NCBI GenBank assembly: GCA_026120185.1
Contig: JANUWF010003375.1
Location: 1,781,236-1,845,235, forward strand
From: Voacanga thouarsii
Taxonomy: Eukaryota > Streptophyta > Magnoliopsida > Gentianales > Apocynaceae
Reading direction: 5' to 3'
DNA length: 64,000 nt
The notes beneath the pieces were generated by a model. It was not told the DNA's origin. It saw only the letters and a list, made by a program, of their open reading frames with translations, and searched no databases. How positions within the stretch are numbered: the stretch's first letter is position 1; every line of letters starts with the position of its first letter. The position numbers and the translations under genes were made by a program. Shown here piece by piece: positions 1 to 11,604 of this stretch.

Positions 1-469
1 TTCCGATTTTCAAGCCGATAGAGATCTTCGTAAGTCCACCTCGAGCTCTGTTTTCACCTTAGGTGGTGGTGCGATTGTGTGGAGAAGTATCGGACAATCT
101 TGTATTGCCGACTCTACAATGGAAGCTGAATATGTGGCAGCTTGTGAAGCAGCTAAAGAGGCAGTATGGTTGAAGAAGTTCTTGATAGAACTTGAAGTGG
201 TTCCTTCTGCATCTCAAGCCATTAGTTTGTACTGTGACAACAGTGGTGCAGTGGCAAATGCAAAAGAACCACGCAGCCATCAGCGTGGTAAACACATTGA
301 ACGTAAATATCACCTACTTAGGGAGATTGTTCAACGTGGAGATGTAGAAGTGTGCAAGATTTCTTCTGCTGAAAATCTTGCTGATCCTTTTACTAAAAGT
401 TTGCTTGTAAATGTTTTTGGAAGTCATATAGAAAGTATGGGTATTTCTGACATGTCCCATTTACTCTAG
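1..469 (+). CDS. Cop1 copia polyprotein, RNase H C-terminus (partial)
   Basis: This is the last part of a Ty1/copia polyprotein, cut by the window edge; the open frame begins at base 3 and ends at a TAG at 467-469. It is the RNase H domain, which degrades the RNA strand during reverse transcription. Visible landmarks are ADSTMEAEYVA, the acidic-site block SLYCDNSGAVANAKEP, the RSHQRGKHIERKYH block and the terminal LADPFTKSL, all typical of copia RNase H. There is no internal stop in about 155 codons, so this is the best preserved coding stretch among the retroelements here. It is followed directly by a polypurine tract and an LTR. Whether the rest of the element is intact lies outside the window. 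Confidence 0.9.
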   Translation, partial: SDFQADRDLRKSTSSSVFTLGGGAIVWRSIGQSCIADSTMEAEYVAACEAAKEAVWLKKFLIELEVVPSASQAISLYCDNSGAVANAKEPRSHQRGKHIERKYHLLREIVQRGDVEVCKISSAENLADPFTKSLLVNVFGSHIESMGISDMSHLL

Positions 470-470
470 G

Positions 471-487
471 ACAAGTGGGAGAATTTT
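471..487 (+). promoter_or_regulatory. Cop1 polypurine tract
   Basis: The purine-rich stretch GACAAGTGGGAGAA sits between the stop codon and the LTR start, the expected place for plus-strand priming. The core AAGTGGGAG is shared with the polypurine tracts of the Cop2, Cop3 and Cop4 elements in this window. Confidence 0.75.
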
Positions 488-1765
488 TGTTAGATATGCC
501 CATCGAGTAAATACAATGGTTGTATTTTTTGAAATTAAATAAAGTATGTTTTTATATATTTGTATGTATAAATTATGTATGAGCCTGTTTGTCCACGAAT
601 TATTTAGATATTATAAATCAAGTGTTTATTTGTTAAACACAGAAAGACTTGATTTATAATTTAATTCGAAATAAATTATCCGCGATCTAAGATAAATTTG
701 GGCAATTTATTTTGGAAGATCGTCTTAATTTTATTGAAGTCTGTCTTTGACTTTGGTAATAAAATTAAGGATATATTTTGATATATTGGACGGACCATCA
801 ATATTTATTTGTGGAATAGACCATACAAATAAAATATTAAAAGATTGTCGTACATAATACCTTAATCCTGAGCAAACAATTATTTATATTTACTAACTTG
901 AAGTTCCTTGAGTTGCCAAAGAGTGAGATTAACTTAATAATCAATATCTCGACATCTTGGGAATTAAAGTGAAATAAATATGAAATAATTGTTATACAAT
1001 ATGGAATCCGTCACCTTTAATAGGCAAGATCATTTCCTCATGAGTTCTTCTAAGGGACAGTTAAATTTGAGCTCAATAATTCAATAGTGTCTATTGAATT
1101 CATTTTGTAAATGTGACGTGGTCACATTGTACTGTCAAATTGAAGATGAGAATTGAGGTTTTGAATGAGGGGCACTGTGGTCATACTGTCTCATTCAAAG
1201 TATTATATTGATCGACAGGGGTAATTTGTTGGATCGATTAATTAATGGATTTTATTATTGACTCCAGTAATTGCGATTAGACTAAGAGTGCAGTTATGTT
1301 CTTTTAGTGGAGTGGAACGTAATTAATAAATTATTTTTATCGACAAAATAATTTATTGGAGCTTAGTCTAATTGTATCCGGTCAGGTCCCTTCAGTGGCT
1401 CCTAATTATGGGACAATAATAAATTATAATTTATTTATAATTTATTAATGAAAATTGCAGAAAACTAAAAATCGTATTTTAGATAGAATATGATAAGTGG
1501 AAATAGTTGTATTCAACTATACTTTTCTTATTCTATCAGGATTCGTATTATGAGATAGAACCCAATATACATATTATGATATAACTCTATTTCAGAGATA
1601 CGTGAGAATGATCGTGGTGGTTCTCTGAAGTTTTTCTCTCAGTTTTTTATGTGAGTCCACCCTCAACAAAGAGAGAAACAAAAATACGATTAACAATTTT
1701 CTGGTCCAAGGAGATTACATTGAAGAAGACTTGGGGGTCTGGAGCATTACCAGAAGGCCGAAGCA
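488..1765 (+). repeat. Cop1 3' LTR, apparently truncated
   Basis: The LTR begins TGTTAGATATGCCC right after the polypurine tract. It is AT-rich and non-coding. Near 1766 the sequence changes without a visible CA end into sequence that matches, in reverse, the LTR interior of the Cop2/Cop3 group (block around CACGTGTTAACTNTNAGTAT). I take this as the breakpoint of a truncated LTR. The exact position is approximate, because the 5' LTR that would define the end is outside the window. Confidence 0.65.
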
Positions 1766-2105
1766 TCCACGTGTTAACTTTGAGTATCACAATACTTACG
1801 GATGTGAGAACCATCACTTGATTAAATCAAGAACTATAACACGTACTAGTTTTAGTGCATTAGTGATGTCCCATCTCATTAATACTATGACTAGGGATAA
1901 TTTAAACACAACACAGTTCAGTGTAATAGTATCATGATCTCTATCATGATTTTCTTAGCACAATGTTGTACTTGGGAATTTGTCTAACAATTTTATACAC
2001 ATAAACATATGAAATAAGGAAACTGAAAGATAAAAAATGTCTTTTATTGATTTAATATGTAAAATACATTGTACAAATGATTGCTTCTAGGGCATAATCC
2101 TAATA
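1766..2105 (-). repeat. Cop2 3' LTR fragment
   Basis: Only about 340 bp of the LTR is left. On the - strand it starts TATTAGGATTATGCCCTAG (terminal TG decayed to TA) and matches the start of the Cop2 5' LTR that ends at 13356. The remaining part of the LTR is missing and is replaced by Cop1 LTR sequence. Confidence 0.7.
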
Positions 2106-5100
2106 ATCTCCTACTTGCACTAGACCCAATCATTCATATATCTGATACTAAATAACTGAATATAACCATCATGTTTCTTTTGAGATAATACTTTTGTAGG
2201 TGGATCAACTATTTTCTGATCAATAGAAAATCTCTCTATCTTTACGTCTTTTCTATCAATGATTTCTCTAATCAAGTGATAGCACCTAAGTACATGTTTG
2301 GATAATTGATGAGACTATAGTTCTTTTGCTTATGCAATGGCTCCATTGTTATCACAATACATGGGTATTAGATCAACAATGCTAGGTATCACACCTAGTT
2401 CTGTAATGAACTTCTTGATCCAGACTACCTCCTTAGTTGCTTTGGAAGCTGCTATGTACTCAGCTTCAGTAGTTGAGCCGGCAGTTGTATCTTGTTTAGA
2501 ACTTTTCTAACTAACTGTTCCATCTACAAAAGTGAATACGTATCCTGGTTGGGATTTGTAATCATCCTTATCAGATTGGAAACTGGCATCTGTATACCCT
2601 TTGACCTACAAGTCACCACTCCAAATACCAAGAATACATCCTGAGTTCTTTTTAAGTACTTAAGGATATTCTTGACAGCCACCTAATGACCTTCTTAAGG
2701 GTCTTATTGGTATTGCTCATCAAACTAAGTGTACAAAATACATCGGGTCTAATACATATCATAGCATACATGATAGAATCGATTGATGAAGTATTTAGTA
2801 TCTTACTCATATGATCCCTTTCATCTTATGTTGTAGAACACATAGATTTTGAAAGGCTTATCCCACAGGTCATGCGTAATCCCTTCTTGGATTGATCCAT
2901 ACTAAACCTTCTTATCACTTTGTCTATGTATGTAGACTATGAAAGACCAAGCAACCTTTTTATCTATCTTTATAAATCCTTATTCCCAGAATATAGATTA
3001 CATCTCCAAGGTCTTTCATGGAGAACTTCTTGGATAACCAAATCTAGACTGATTGTAGAATAGACACATCATTTCCTATTAGCAACATGTCATATATATA
3101 TAGTAATAGGAAAACAAGTGCACTCCTACTAACCTTCTTGTATACACAAGGTTCATCCATATTTTTTTTTGAAATCAAATTCTTTAATTGTTTCAGCAAA
3201 ACAGATGTTCCAACTCCTAGAAGTTTACTTTAGTCCATAAATTGACCTTTGCAGCTTGCACACTTTAGTGTGATCCTTGGATGTGAAACCCTCAGGTTGT
3301 GTCATGTATATTTTCTCAGTCAGATTTCCATTAAGGAAAGCTGTTTTCTCATCTATTTGTCAAAATCTCATAATCATAATGAGAGGTAAGTGCTAGGAGT
3401 TTCCTAATGGATTTTAGCATTGCTACAGGTGAAAAAGTTTCGTCATAGTTAGTACCTTATTTTTTACTATAACATTTTGCTACCAATCGCGCCTTATAGG
3501 CAATCACTTTACCATTCATGTCGGTTTTCTTTTTGAAAACCTATTTGCACCCTATGGGTTTTATCCCTTCATGTGGATCAACCAAAGTCTAAACTTTGTT
3601 ATTCATATATGGAATCCATTTCTAACGTCATGGCTTCAAGCTATTTGTTAAATTCTGAACTATTCAGAACTTGGTAGGTTCATATTCTTCTACGAGTGAT
3701 ATGTCATTGTGGTCAGTGATGAGAAATTCAGATATCTCAGGTGCTACATGTATCCTACTTGACCTACGAGGCTCTTGTGTATTAGATGATTCATCTATTT
3801 TATCAATAGATTCGGGATCAACTGGTTGATCATTGTTTGTTTGAGCTTCTTGACCTTCACTAAGTTCAATTTTGCTTACACTATCTCCCTTAAGCATGAA
3901 TGCCTTTTCTAGGAAAACAAGATGCCTTGAAATAAATACTTTGTTTTCAATAGAGAGATAAAAACAATATCTATGAGATTCTCTTGGATATCCATCCAAC
4001 AAACAAATACTTGTCAAACTTATTCTTTAATTTGTCTGACTTTGTCCTCTTTACATAAATAGGACATCACCAAATTCTCATATGAGTTAGCTTTGATCTT
4101 TTATGATAAAATAATTCAAATGGTGTAGTGTCAACCGTTTTTTGTGGAACTCTGTTTAAAATATAAATAATAGCTTCTAGTGCATATCTCCAAAACGATT
4201 TTGGTAGATCAGCAAAAGCTATCATAGATCAAACCATATCTAATAAATTTCGATTTCTTCTTTCAGATACACCATCATGCTGAGGTGTATGTGATGGAGT
4301 CCATTGACATAATATCTTATTATCTCTAAGATAACTTAGAAACTCTTGGCTTAAGTATTCTCCTCATCGATCGGATCTTAGAGTTTTAATACTCTTACCA
4401 AGTTGTGTTTTCTACTTTATTTCTGAATTCTTTGAACTTGTCAAAGGCTTCAAATTTGTATTTCATTAAATACAAATACCCAAATCGAGAATAATCATTG
4501 ATGAAGGTAAGAAAGTATTGATAACCCCCTCTTGCTTTCAACGTCATTAGTCCACATACATCAACATGTATTAGTTTTAATAATTGCTTAACCCTTTCCC
4601 CTTTCTTAGAAAATGAAGTTTTAGTCATTTTTCCTATTAAGCAAGATTCACAAGTCTCATATGATTCAAAATCATATGAGCCTAAGTCACCTCACTTATG
4701 TATCCTAGAAATGCAATTCTCATTTACATGGCCTAAATGACATAAGTAAAATAGTTTGTGTTATCTTTTCTTGGCCTTTTATTGTTTATATTGAGAACTT
4801 GATATTTCATTTCTAGAACATATAAACCATTCATCAAAATTGCAGTACCATAATGGATATCATTTAATGAAAAAAATAACTTTTATTCTTAAAATTTAAA
4901 TGAAATCCAAGCAAATCTAAACGAGCAACTAAGATAATGTTTTTAAGTAAAATTTGTACATAATAATAGTTTTGTAATTCTAGAATTAATCTGAATGGCA
5001 GGTGTAGATGATAAGTCCCTACGGCAAGTGCATCAACTTTTGCTCCATTTGATGTACGAAGGTCCACATCACCTTTCTCCAACTTCCTACTGCTCTTTAA

Positions 5101-5194
5101 TCCTTGCAAATTATTGTACAAATGAGATCCACATCCGGTATCCAATATCCATATCTTATTATTAAAGGCAGTATTGATCTCAATCATAAACATA
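2106..5194 (-). pseudogene. Cop2 pol: protease, integrase, RT and RNase H, broken
   Basis: Recognisable parts on the - strand: protease at 4864-5194 with the catalytic motif ILDTGCGSHLYNN intact; integrase at about 4018-4860, including LIHVDVCGLM with the first catalytic Asp and the block FLTFINDYSRFGYLYLMKYK (4395-4628); the integrase-RT linker at 3664-4017 with the IHVAPE block; reverse transcriptase at about 2700-3640; RNase H at about 2106-2700. The RT active site that is YVDD in related copies reads YIYD here (3089-3100), so the catalytic aspartate pair is lost. Numerous stops and frameshifts split the frame. This is a dead copy. Confidence 0.82.
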
Positions 5195-5199
5195 CCAGG

Positions 5200-8100
5200 T
5201 GTAACACCCCACCTTTTTACTTTCGATTGGCTACTATCTGTAATGGGATGAGAATTTATACCAATGGCCAGAACAAAAGTTAATCGGTGTATTGAGGCGA
5301 ATATTTTGGTGAAATAAAATTTTGTCGAGACCTGGATGTAATTACTGGATTTGTTCTACCCGTACTCTAAATTTTTGGAAGGATATTAAGATTAAAAAAA
5401 TAAGAACTTTAGGGTACTCTAAAAAGAGAAATTGATCAGTGCAATGAGACACACGTTTTGGTGCGAATTGTGCCACCTGGGGTATCGGGGGCATTTTCAT
5501 CATTTTGACCGCGCTCATGACTTTGACCACGAATTTGACCAAGTGGAGAGGCAATTGAAGAATTTAAGTGTTACCAATGGATTCAGTAGAATTTTTGGAG
5601 TTGAATAGTGAAATAAAATATTTTTCTATTATAGACCCGATTTTGGTCATTTTTTAAGAAAATAGAAAATTGCGGTTGGAAATGGGACGTGTGGCTTCTT
5701 ATGATTGGTGGATGAAAATAAATGTCATTTAGTGATCGGTTAATAAGGTCAAGTGTTTCTATTTGATTGGTTGTGATAAGTTGAGATAATTCAGAGGGCC
5801 CACAAGAAATAAATAACAATGGCCCACAAGCATGAAAAGCTTGACCAAGTTGGACCACCTTTTTTACTTCATTTGACCAAGCTTAATTAAACTAGTTTTG
5901 ATTTGAGCAAGTTAACCATGGTTGACTACGCATGGCCATGCAAGATTAGAAAATATCTATTAGTTCTTAAAAATTCTAGGAACTTCTACAAGATTCACCA
6001 ATGTTCTTCTAGGTTCTAAATAATCCTAAGACTTTCTAGGATATTCTATAATTTTCTCTTAGATTCTATAAAGATCTAAAGGCTCCTAGAGTTGCCGAAT
6101 CACCATAGAATTCTTGAATATTCTAAATGACACCTAAGTAGCTAGGTGGACCAATCAAGAGCTTCCAAATGTTTGAGACCATTTCATGAACCTTTGACTT
6201 GAAGACCATATTTCTCTATGTATAGGCCATGAAGGCCGACTAAAATGGCTTTAGATAGCCAGAATTTCGCAGCAAACAAGGAAGGAAAGGAGAAGAGAAA
6301 GGAAAAAGAAAATAGAGAAGAGAGAGAGAGAGGAAATTCGGGAAATAGAGAGAAGGAAAAACAAGAAGATGCTTGGGCTATTTAGCTTCCAAATGCAGCA
6401 AAGAAAAGGTAAGGATCTACCTTGCTTAAAGTAAATTTATTATATAAAGCATGGAGATCATTTTGGTATACATATTATGAAAGGTTATGAATGAAGTATG
6501 GAAACTATCTAGGTGAAATTGTGTGAAAATATGTTATGATTGAGGCTGCCAGTTTTCTTGTTGTACTATGGTGAAATTTTCTGTTTTATGTATGACTGGA
6601 AATCAGTAGCTTTAAGGGTGATAAAAGGGAGATTGGATTGAATAAATTCATATAATAAACAAGGAATGAAGATATAATGTGTTTTGCTGGACGATGGGTT
6701 TAATTCCAGAAAGTTATGGAAGGTTTTATGTCCAGTAAATCTGTAACGTTTTCATATTTGAACAAATCAGGCATATATCCTTGTAGCTAAGGACCATAGA
6801 GGCATTTTGAAGCAAGTTTGAGGTTAAACGGATTTATGGATCAAAAGTTATACTAAAAATAGTAAAAGGTGCCAAATCAGTGACGGGATTTTACTACTAG
6901 ATCTTTGTGTTCAAAACTGAACAAAATGAACAATAGAATCGGAATTCCATGAATTGGAACTTGTAAAGGAATGTCTTAAGGACATTTTACAATTGGTTTG
7001 ACATCATTTGGATTTGTGGATTGAATGTTATGTGTAAAATAAAATGGTGTGTAAAACCAGTGAAATTCCATAAAGTTGTCTGAAAATGGATGGACTTAAG
7101 GGTGATAAATTATGTGATTTTGGATAAAAATAATTAGGGAAACATTAAGTGAATCTCTTGTTTATAAAAGGAGGAAGGATGTGGAAAAAGGAAAACGAGA
7201 GAATTGATCAAACGATGGAAAAATGATGCGAACGAAAGTTAAACGTTTTCCTTGACCGACGGCTAACTATCGGTCTCGTCGGCTAACCATCGGCCCCTGT
7301 CGGCTAAACGACGGTTGGACGTCGGCTAACCATCGGGCACGTCGACCGGACATCGACTACCCGTCTGCTATTTTTCGGCCAAACACGAATTAACCCAAAA
7401 ACAATTTTTGGTGTAGGTTTAGCGACAAACGGCCAACGAAATGTCAAAAATGATAGGAATGGAGGTTAAACGGCCGTGAACGGAACGAGAGACTTAGGAC
7501 ACGAGGTGAGTCCCTTAGATTTTTAAAACTCTTTCTAAAAGTTAGTGTGCATTGTTTTTCCATGAAATACTATATTATATACCGTTTGGAACATTTTATA
7601 GAAATATGTTTGGAAATATTGAATTTAATCCTCTTTTGGGATTAGAATTCTAGATTTCCTTAAATGAGTTCCTTTTGGAATCGGGTATTTGGAAAATGAT
7701 CCAAATGTCTTTATTGGAATATTTTATGGAAACCTTTGGAACTCGGGTATTCAGTAAATGACCGAAATATCCTTATTGAAACTCTTGTAAATATTTTTTC
7801 AAATCGGGTAAGGGTAAAATAACCCGAATACCCTCGGAAAGCCTTTTGGAAATCGGGTATTGGTAAAATGACCTAAATACCCTTGGAAATGACTTTTGTG
7901 ATCGAGTACGGGAAAAATGACCCAGTTACTCTTAGAAACACGTTTTTCTATGTAAATTGAACTATTTATCTGGTTTCATCATGATTTTGGAAAAAACGTT
8001 ATTTTGCCCCAAAAACAGTTTTGATATGAAAATTCTGTGAGATTAGATAATCCTCTGGCCTGATCAGTCAGACGGGGTTGGTGACGTTGAGTACTCAGCA

Positions 8101-8950
8101 AGGACTTTGATCTTTGTACTAACCCTTGTTAGAGATAAACGACCCCAAGTAACCTAATTAGTTCTGGAGATTGTCTTACTCCAAACAGGGCGACAGGACA
8201 TTGAGATAAGTCATCCTGGCTAGCCGTTTTGAGCCTGGCAATTGCCTATTGATTGTGATGGTGGATTGTTCACATGATACCGGGTGGGTACACTTAGTGT
8301 GTTCAATCCCTTGCTACATCGATGGCGATTGATGTCAGATTGGGACCCTTGACTTATTGTGGCAAGTAAAAGATCCCTAAGTGCAAGGTGAGGTACATTT
8401 TTATGCTCATCGTTCCGGCATGACACGGGTGACGTGTGTAAGGCGCAGTCCCTAGTACAAGAAATCGTGTAGCCGAAGGCAAGGACTGCAGGACTTGCAT
8501 ACAGGCCGACCTTCTGTTGGAGAAGTGCCTGTGTGTCAAAAACTGGGACACTGATTTGAAAATTGAAATACAGTTTTTCAAAAATGATTGAGTTCTGAAA
8601 ACACTCTTCATTAAAGAGTTTTGAATTCATCTCTAATGAACAAATGATATGTTACTTCGCAAAAGTTTTATGTACTCTGCTTCCTTGATAAAACATTAGC
8701 ACACACAGGACTCACTGGGTGATTTTTTACTCACACGTGTCTTTTATCTTACTTTTTGTAGGATTCAGAGTTGAAAGGACCTACGGATAGAGGACGATAT
8801 CTCAGTGATAGTAGAATAGGTCCATAAGGTTCCCTTTTGGATAATACTCTGTTGGATTTTTCATTATAAAGACCCCTTGTCTGGGTAACTGGACGGGGCG
8901 ACACCCGGTGTTGATATGCTTCCGCTATTAATTTTAGTAGGGGTGTTACA
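5200..8950 (+). repeat. Gyp1-family solo LTR S1 (3.75 kb)
   Basis: The segment begins TGTAACACCCC and ends GGGGTGTTACA, and is flanked by the perfect 5-bp duplication CCAGG (5195-5199 and 8951-8955). There is no internal coding region, so it is a solo LTR left by LTR-LTR recombination. It aligns along its length with the second solo LTR at 47289-51094, and its first half aligns with the 3' LTR of the coding Gyp1 element at 35925-37808. It interrupts Cop2 between the gag knuckle and the protease. It carries a GC-rich cluster of CGGCTAAC repeats at about 7250-7375. Confidence 0.9.
7250..7375 (+). repeat. GC-rich CGGCTAAC repeat cluster in Gyp1 LTR
   Basis: Four to five imperfect units of about 20-25 bp share a core like GTCGGCTAACCATCGG. 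They form a GC-rich island in an otherwise AT-rich LTR. The same cluster recurs at about 49425-49505 and, reversed, at about 35975-36065 in the other two LTR copies. Confidence 0.7.
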
Positions 8951-8955
8951 CCAGG

Positions 8956-9780
8956 AGTAGAAATAGAAATGCTTGCAAGCTTCTTCTTCTGCTTCTTTTC
9001 TTTAACAGTCTCCAAGTAGCTTTTGCAGTTGCGCCTCCAATGACCCATTTTCCCACAATGGTGACATGGGCCTTTGGTAGCTGTCTCATTTTTCTTTACA
9101 CCACCTTTAGGTTTAGTTAGATTCTTTATCTTCTTTTTTGAAATATTTTTCTTTTTAGAAGAAAAATCAACCAATAAGACTGCATTATTTTATTTCTTCA
9201 TAGAAGACTTTATAGTCTTAAGAAGGTTAATCAACTCAGGTATTGTGGTCTCAATCTTATTCATCTGGTAGTTCATCACAAATTGTGAAAAACTAGCTGG
9301 CAAAGATTGAAGAATTGAGTCTATACTTAATTCGTGATCCATAGTGAACCCAACTGATCTAAGCTTCTCAATTTACCTTAACATCTTAAGTCCATGAGTG
9401 GCCACTGAATTGCCTTCTACTGTCTTAGAACGAAATAAATGCTTAGAGATCTCATATCTCTTCGTTGTTGCTTACTTATCAAAAAGCTCTCTTAGATGAA
9501 AAATAATAGTATGATCATCCATATGCTCATGCTATTTTTGAAGCTTAGTGGTCATTGACACCAGCATGATACAAGATGTTGTGTCACTGTCTTCTTTATG
9601 CTTCTTATGGACTTCATGCTCTTCAGCAAAAGCATCATCAGCTGGTGGTGGTGGAATTGGAGCATCTAACACGTTTTTGCAATCTTTTCGATTTGAGAAT
9701 GATTCTCAAATTTCTATACCAGTCCAAGAAGTTTGATTCGGTGAGCTTGTTTGTTTCCAAAATACTACGTAAGTTCAAAT
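8956..9780 (-). pseudogene. Cop2 gag with CCHC zinc knuckle, broken
   Basis: On the - strand the gag starts with a block reading ETNKLTESNFLDWYRNLRI (near 9690-9775), the usual N-terminus of this copia gag group, then passes through several stops. Further on it reads KIETTIPELINLLKT (about 9220-9260) and the nucleic-acid binding knuckle CHHCGKMGHWRRNC (about 9025-9070), with all four C-C-H-C ligands present. The frame runs to the STPG codons, where the solo LTR S1 is inserted. Gag would package the RNA in a virus-like particle; this copy cannot make a full protein. Confidence 0.8.
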
Positions 9781-11590
9781 ATATTGTTATAATGCAAATG
9801 ACCTTAATGAAAGATAAAAGATATTAGACTATGTGTATGCACGTGAAATGCATTTAATTAGATCTTTAATTAAATGTATATTTAACCCACTATTTTCTTC
9901 AAATCAATAACCCTCACTATTGACTTGGGAAAGCCCATTGGAAGCTTTCCTAGTGGTTTGGTATCCAAATTCTTTAAGAATGACCTTAGATATGTCCAAC
10001 CAACCATTCTTAAGTTCAATGGTAAGTATCCAATACCAATTACATCAAATATAACTGGTAATATTTTAATCTTAAAGTACTTAGTGCTACCCCAACTTAG
10101 CCTTTAATATTATTTATGCTTGGGTATGCCCAACCGGGATAAAGATATTAGTTAAATCCAACCCATTAATTAGGAACATATTCTATGGCTTGAACATGCT
10201 TGATGTCGAGTAAGTTTGGGTATGCCCAACAACCTAATCTCGAAAAAGAACTCTTGTTCTTGCTATATTAACGAAAGGCTTTAGATTTAATATTGTTTGA
10301 GGGATTTAATTATTTGATTATTTGATTAGCAGTCTCATCGTTTGGCATGCAAAACATCAATAATTTGACATAATTGTAATAGACTTAATTACATGGCTTG
10401 GTTATGGACTTTTCTAGATTAATTTCCTTGAGCCAAAAAGGAAATTAATTTTACTCAAAACCTATGTGTTCATGCATGTTTTGAGAAGAAAGTCTTATCA
10501 TCTTCTTGCTTCGCCTTGGTCGCCATCTCCATAAATTCGTAAAATAATTTCTAACCTTATTTAACCTATGTAATCTAAGTACATAAATTTTTAATGAAGA
10601 AATCTCGAATTATATTTGAGGGGATTTAGATGATAAGAGAAATTACAAAATAATTATAAAGAAGGCAGGACCCACATGCCCTATTTATTCAAAACAAAGT
10701 GGTAATTATGTATAACATAAAATTAATTAATCAAAATTAATTGGTCTAAATCCATAACCAAGCCAATATGCCAAAATCATGTTTAAAATAAAATAAGCAA
10801 AATAAATATAAAAATATAAATTTCCAAAATCACTATTTTGAAAAAAATAATATTATTAGTCCCAAAATCAAATTTTAGGAAATATAGTGGGTTCAAAACT
10901 AATTTTGAAAAACTTGTGGGCCCTCAAGGGAAAAAGAAAAGAATAATTTTTTTTTTTTAAATACAATGCAAGCTGCGCACGGCTTGCACAAGTCCCGCGC
11001 AGGCTTGGGTTGCAATTGCTATACTATATTTTTTTAATTTTTTTTTCTTTTCCTTTCTAGAAACAATTTTTAGATTGCTTTCAATTTTCTTTTCTTTTCT
11101 TTTTTTTTTTCTGGAAACAGCTTTCCTGAAATAAGAGAAAGAAAAAAACAGCAATGTCCTTTTCCTTTCTAGAAACAATTTCCAAATTTCTTTCTCCGTT
11201 CCAGAAACAATTTTCCAATCAAATTTCAAATTTCCATAAAGTGTTTTTCCTTAACAATTTTGATTATTGAATTAGAAATTCATAATTTCTAAATCAACTT
11301 TTAACACAACCCAAGCAATTTTTTTTTTTCCTGTAAAAACTTAGGATTTTATAAATCTTTTTACTGAAACCAATTTCAATAATTAATACACAAAATAAAA
11401 TAAAATAAAATAACCCACTGAAAACAAATTTTTCCAAAATTAAAATTTTACATGAAACAATTTTCATGGACCCAAATATAAATTTGAAACTATTTCAAAT
11501 TTTAAAATATTTATGAAATAATTTCATAATGCCTAATTTATTTGAAACAATTTCATAATAATAGTAAAATCTATAAAACACATGCGAAAT
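9781..11590 (-). other. Cop2 5' leader, non-coding
   Basis: This stretch lies between the primer-binding site and gag of Cop2. It is AT-rich with homopolymer runs and a short GC-rich patch near 10970-11010. I see no conserved protein in it. Confidence 0.5.
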
Positions 11591-11603
11591 GACTCTGCTA
11601 CCA
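11591..11603 (-). promoter_or_regulatory. Cop2 primer-binding site
   Basis: On the - strand it reads TGGTAGCAGAGTC, close to the plant initiator-tRNA-Met complementary site TGGTATCAGAGC. It lies immediately downstream of the 5' LTR, as required for minus-strand priming. Confidence 0.75.
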
Positions 11604-11604
11604 C

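Noticed and set aside
8220..8630. 136-codon frame on the - strand in solo LTR S1
   Set aside because: The same region of S2 does not keep the frame, and S1 is + oriented, so the frame is antisense and not conserved.
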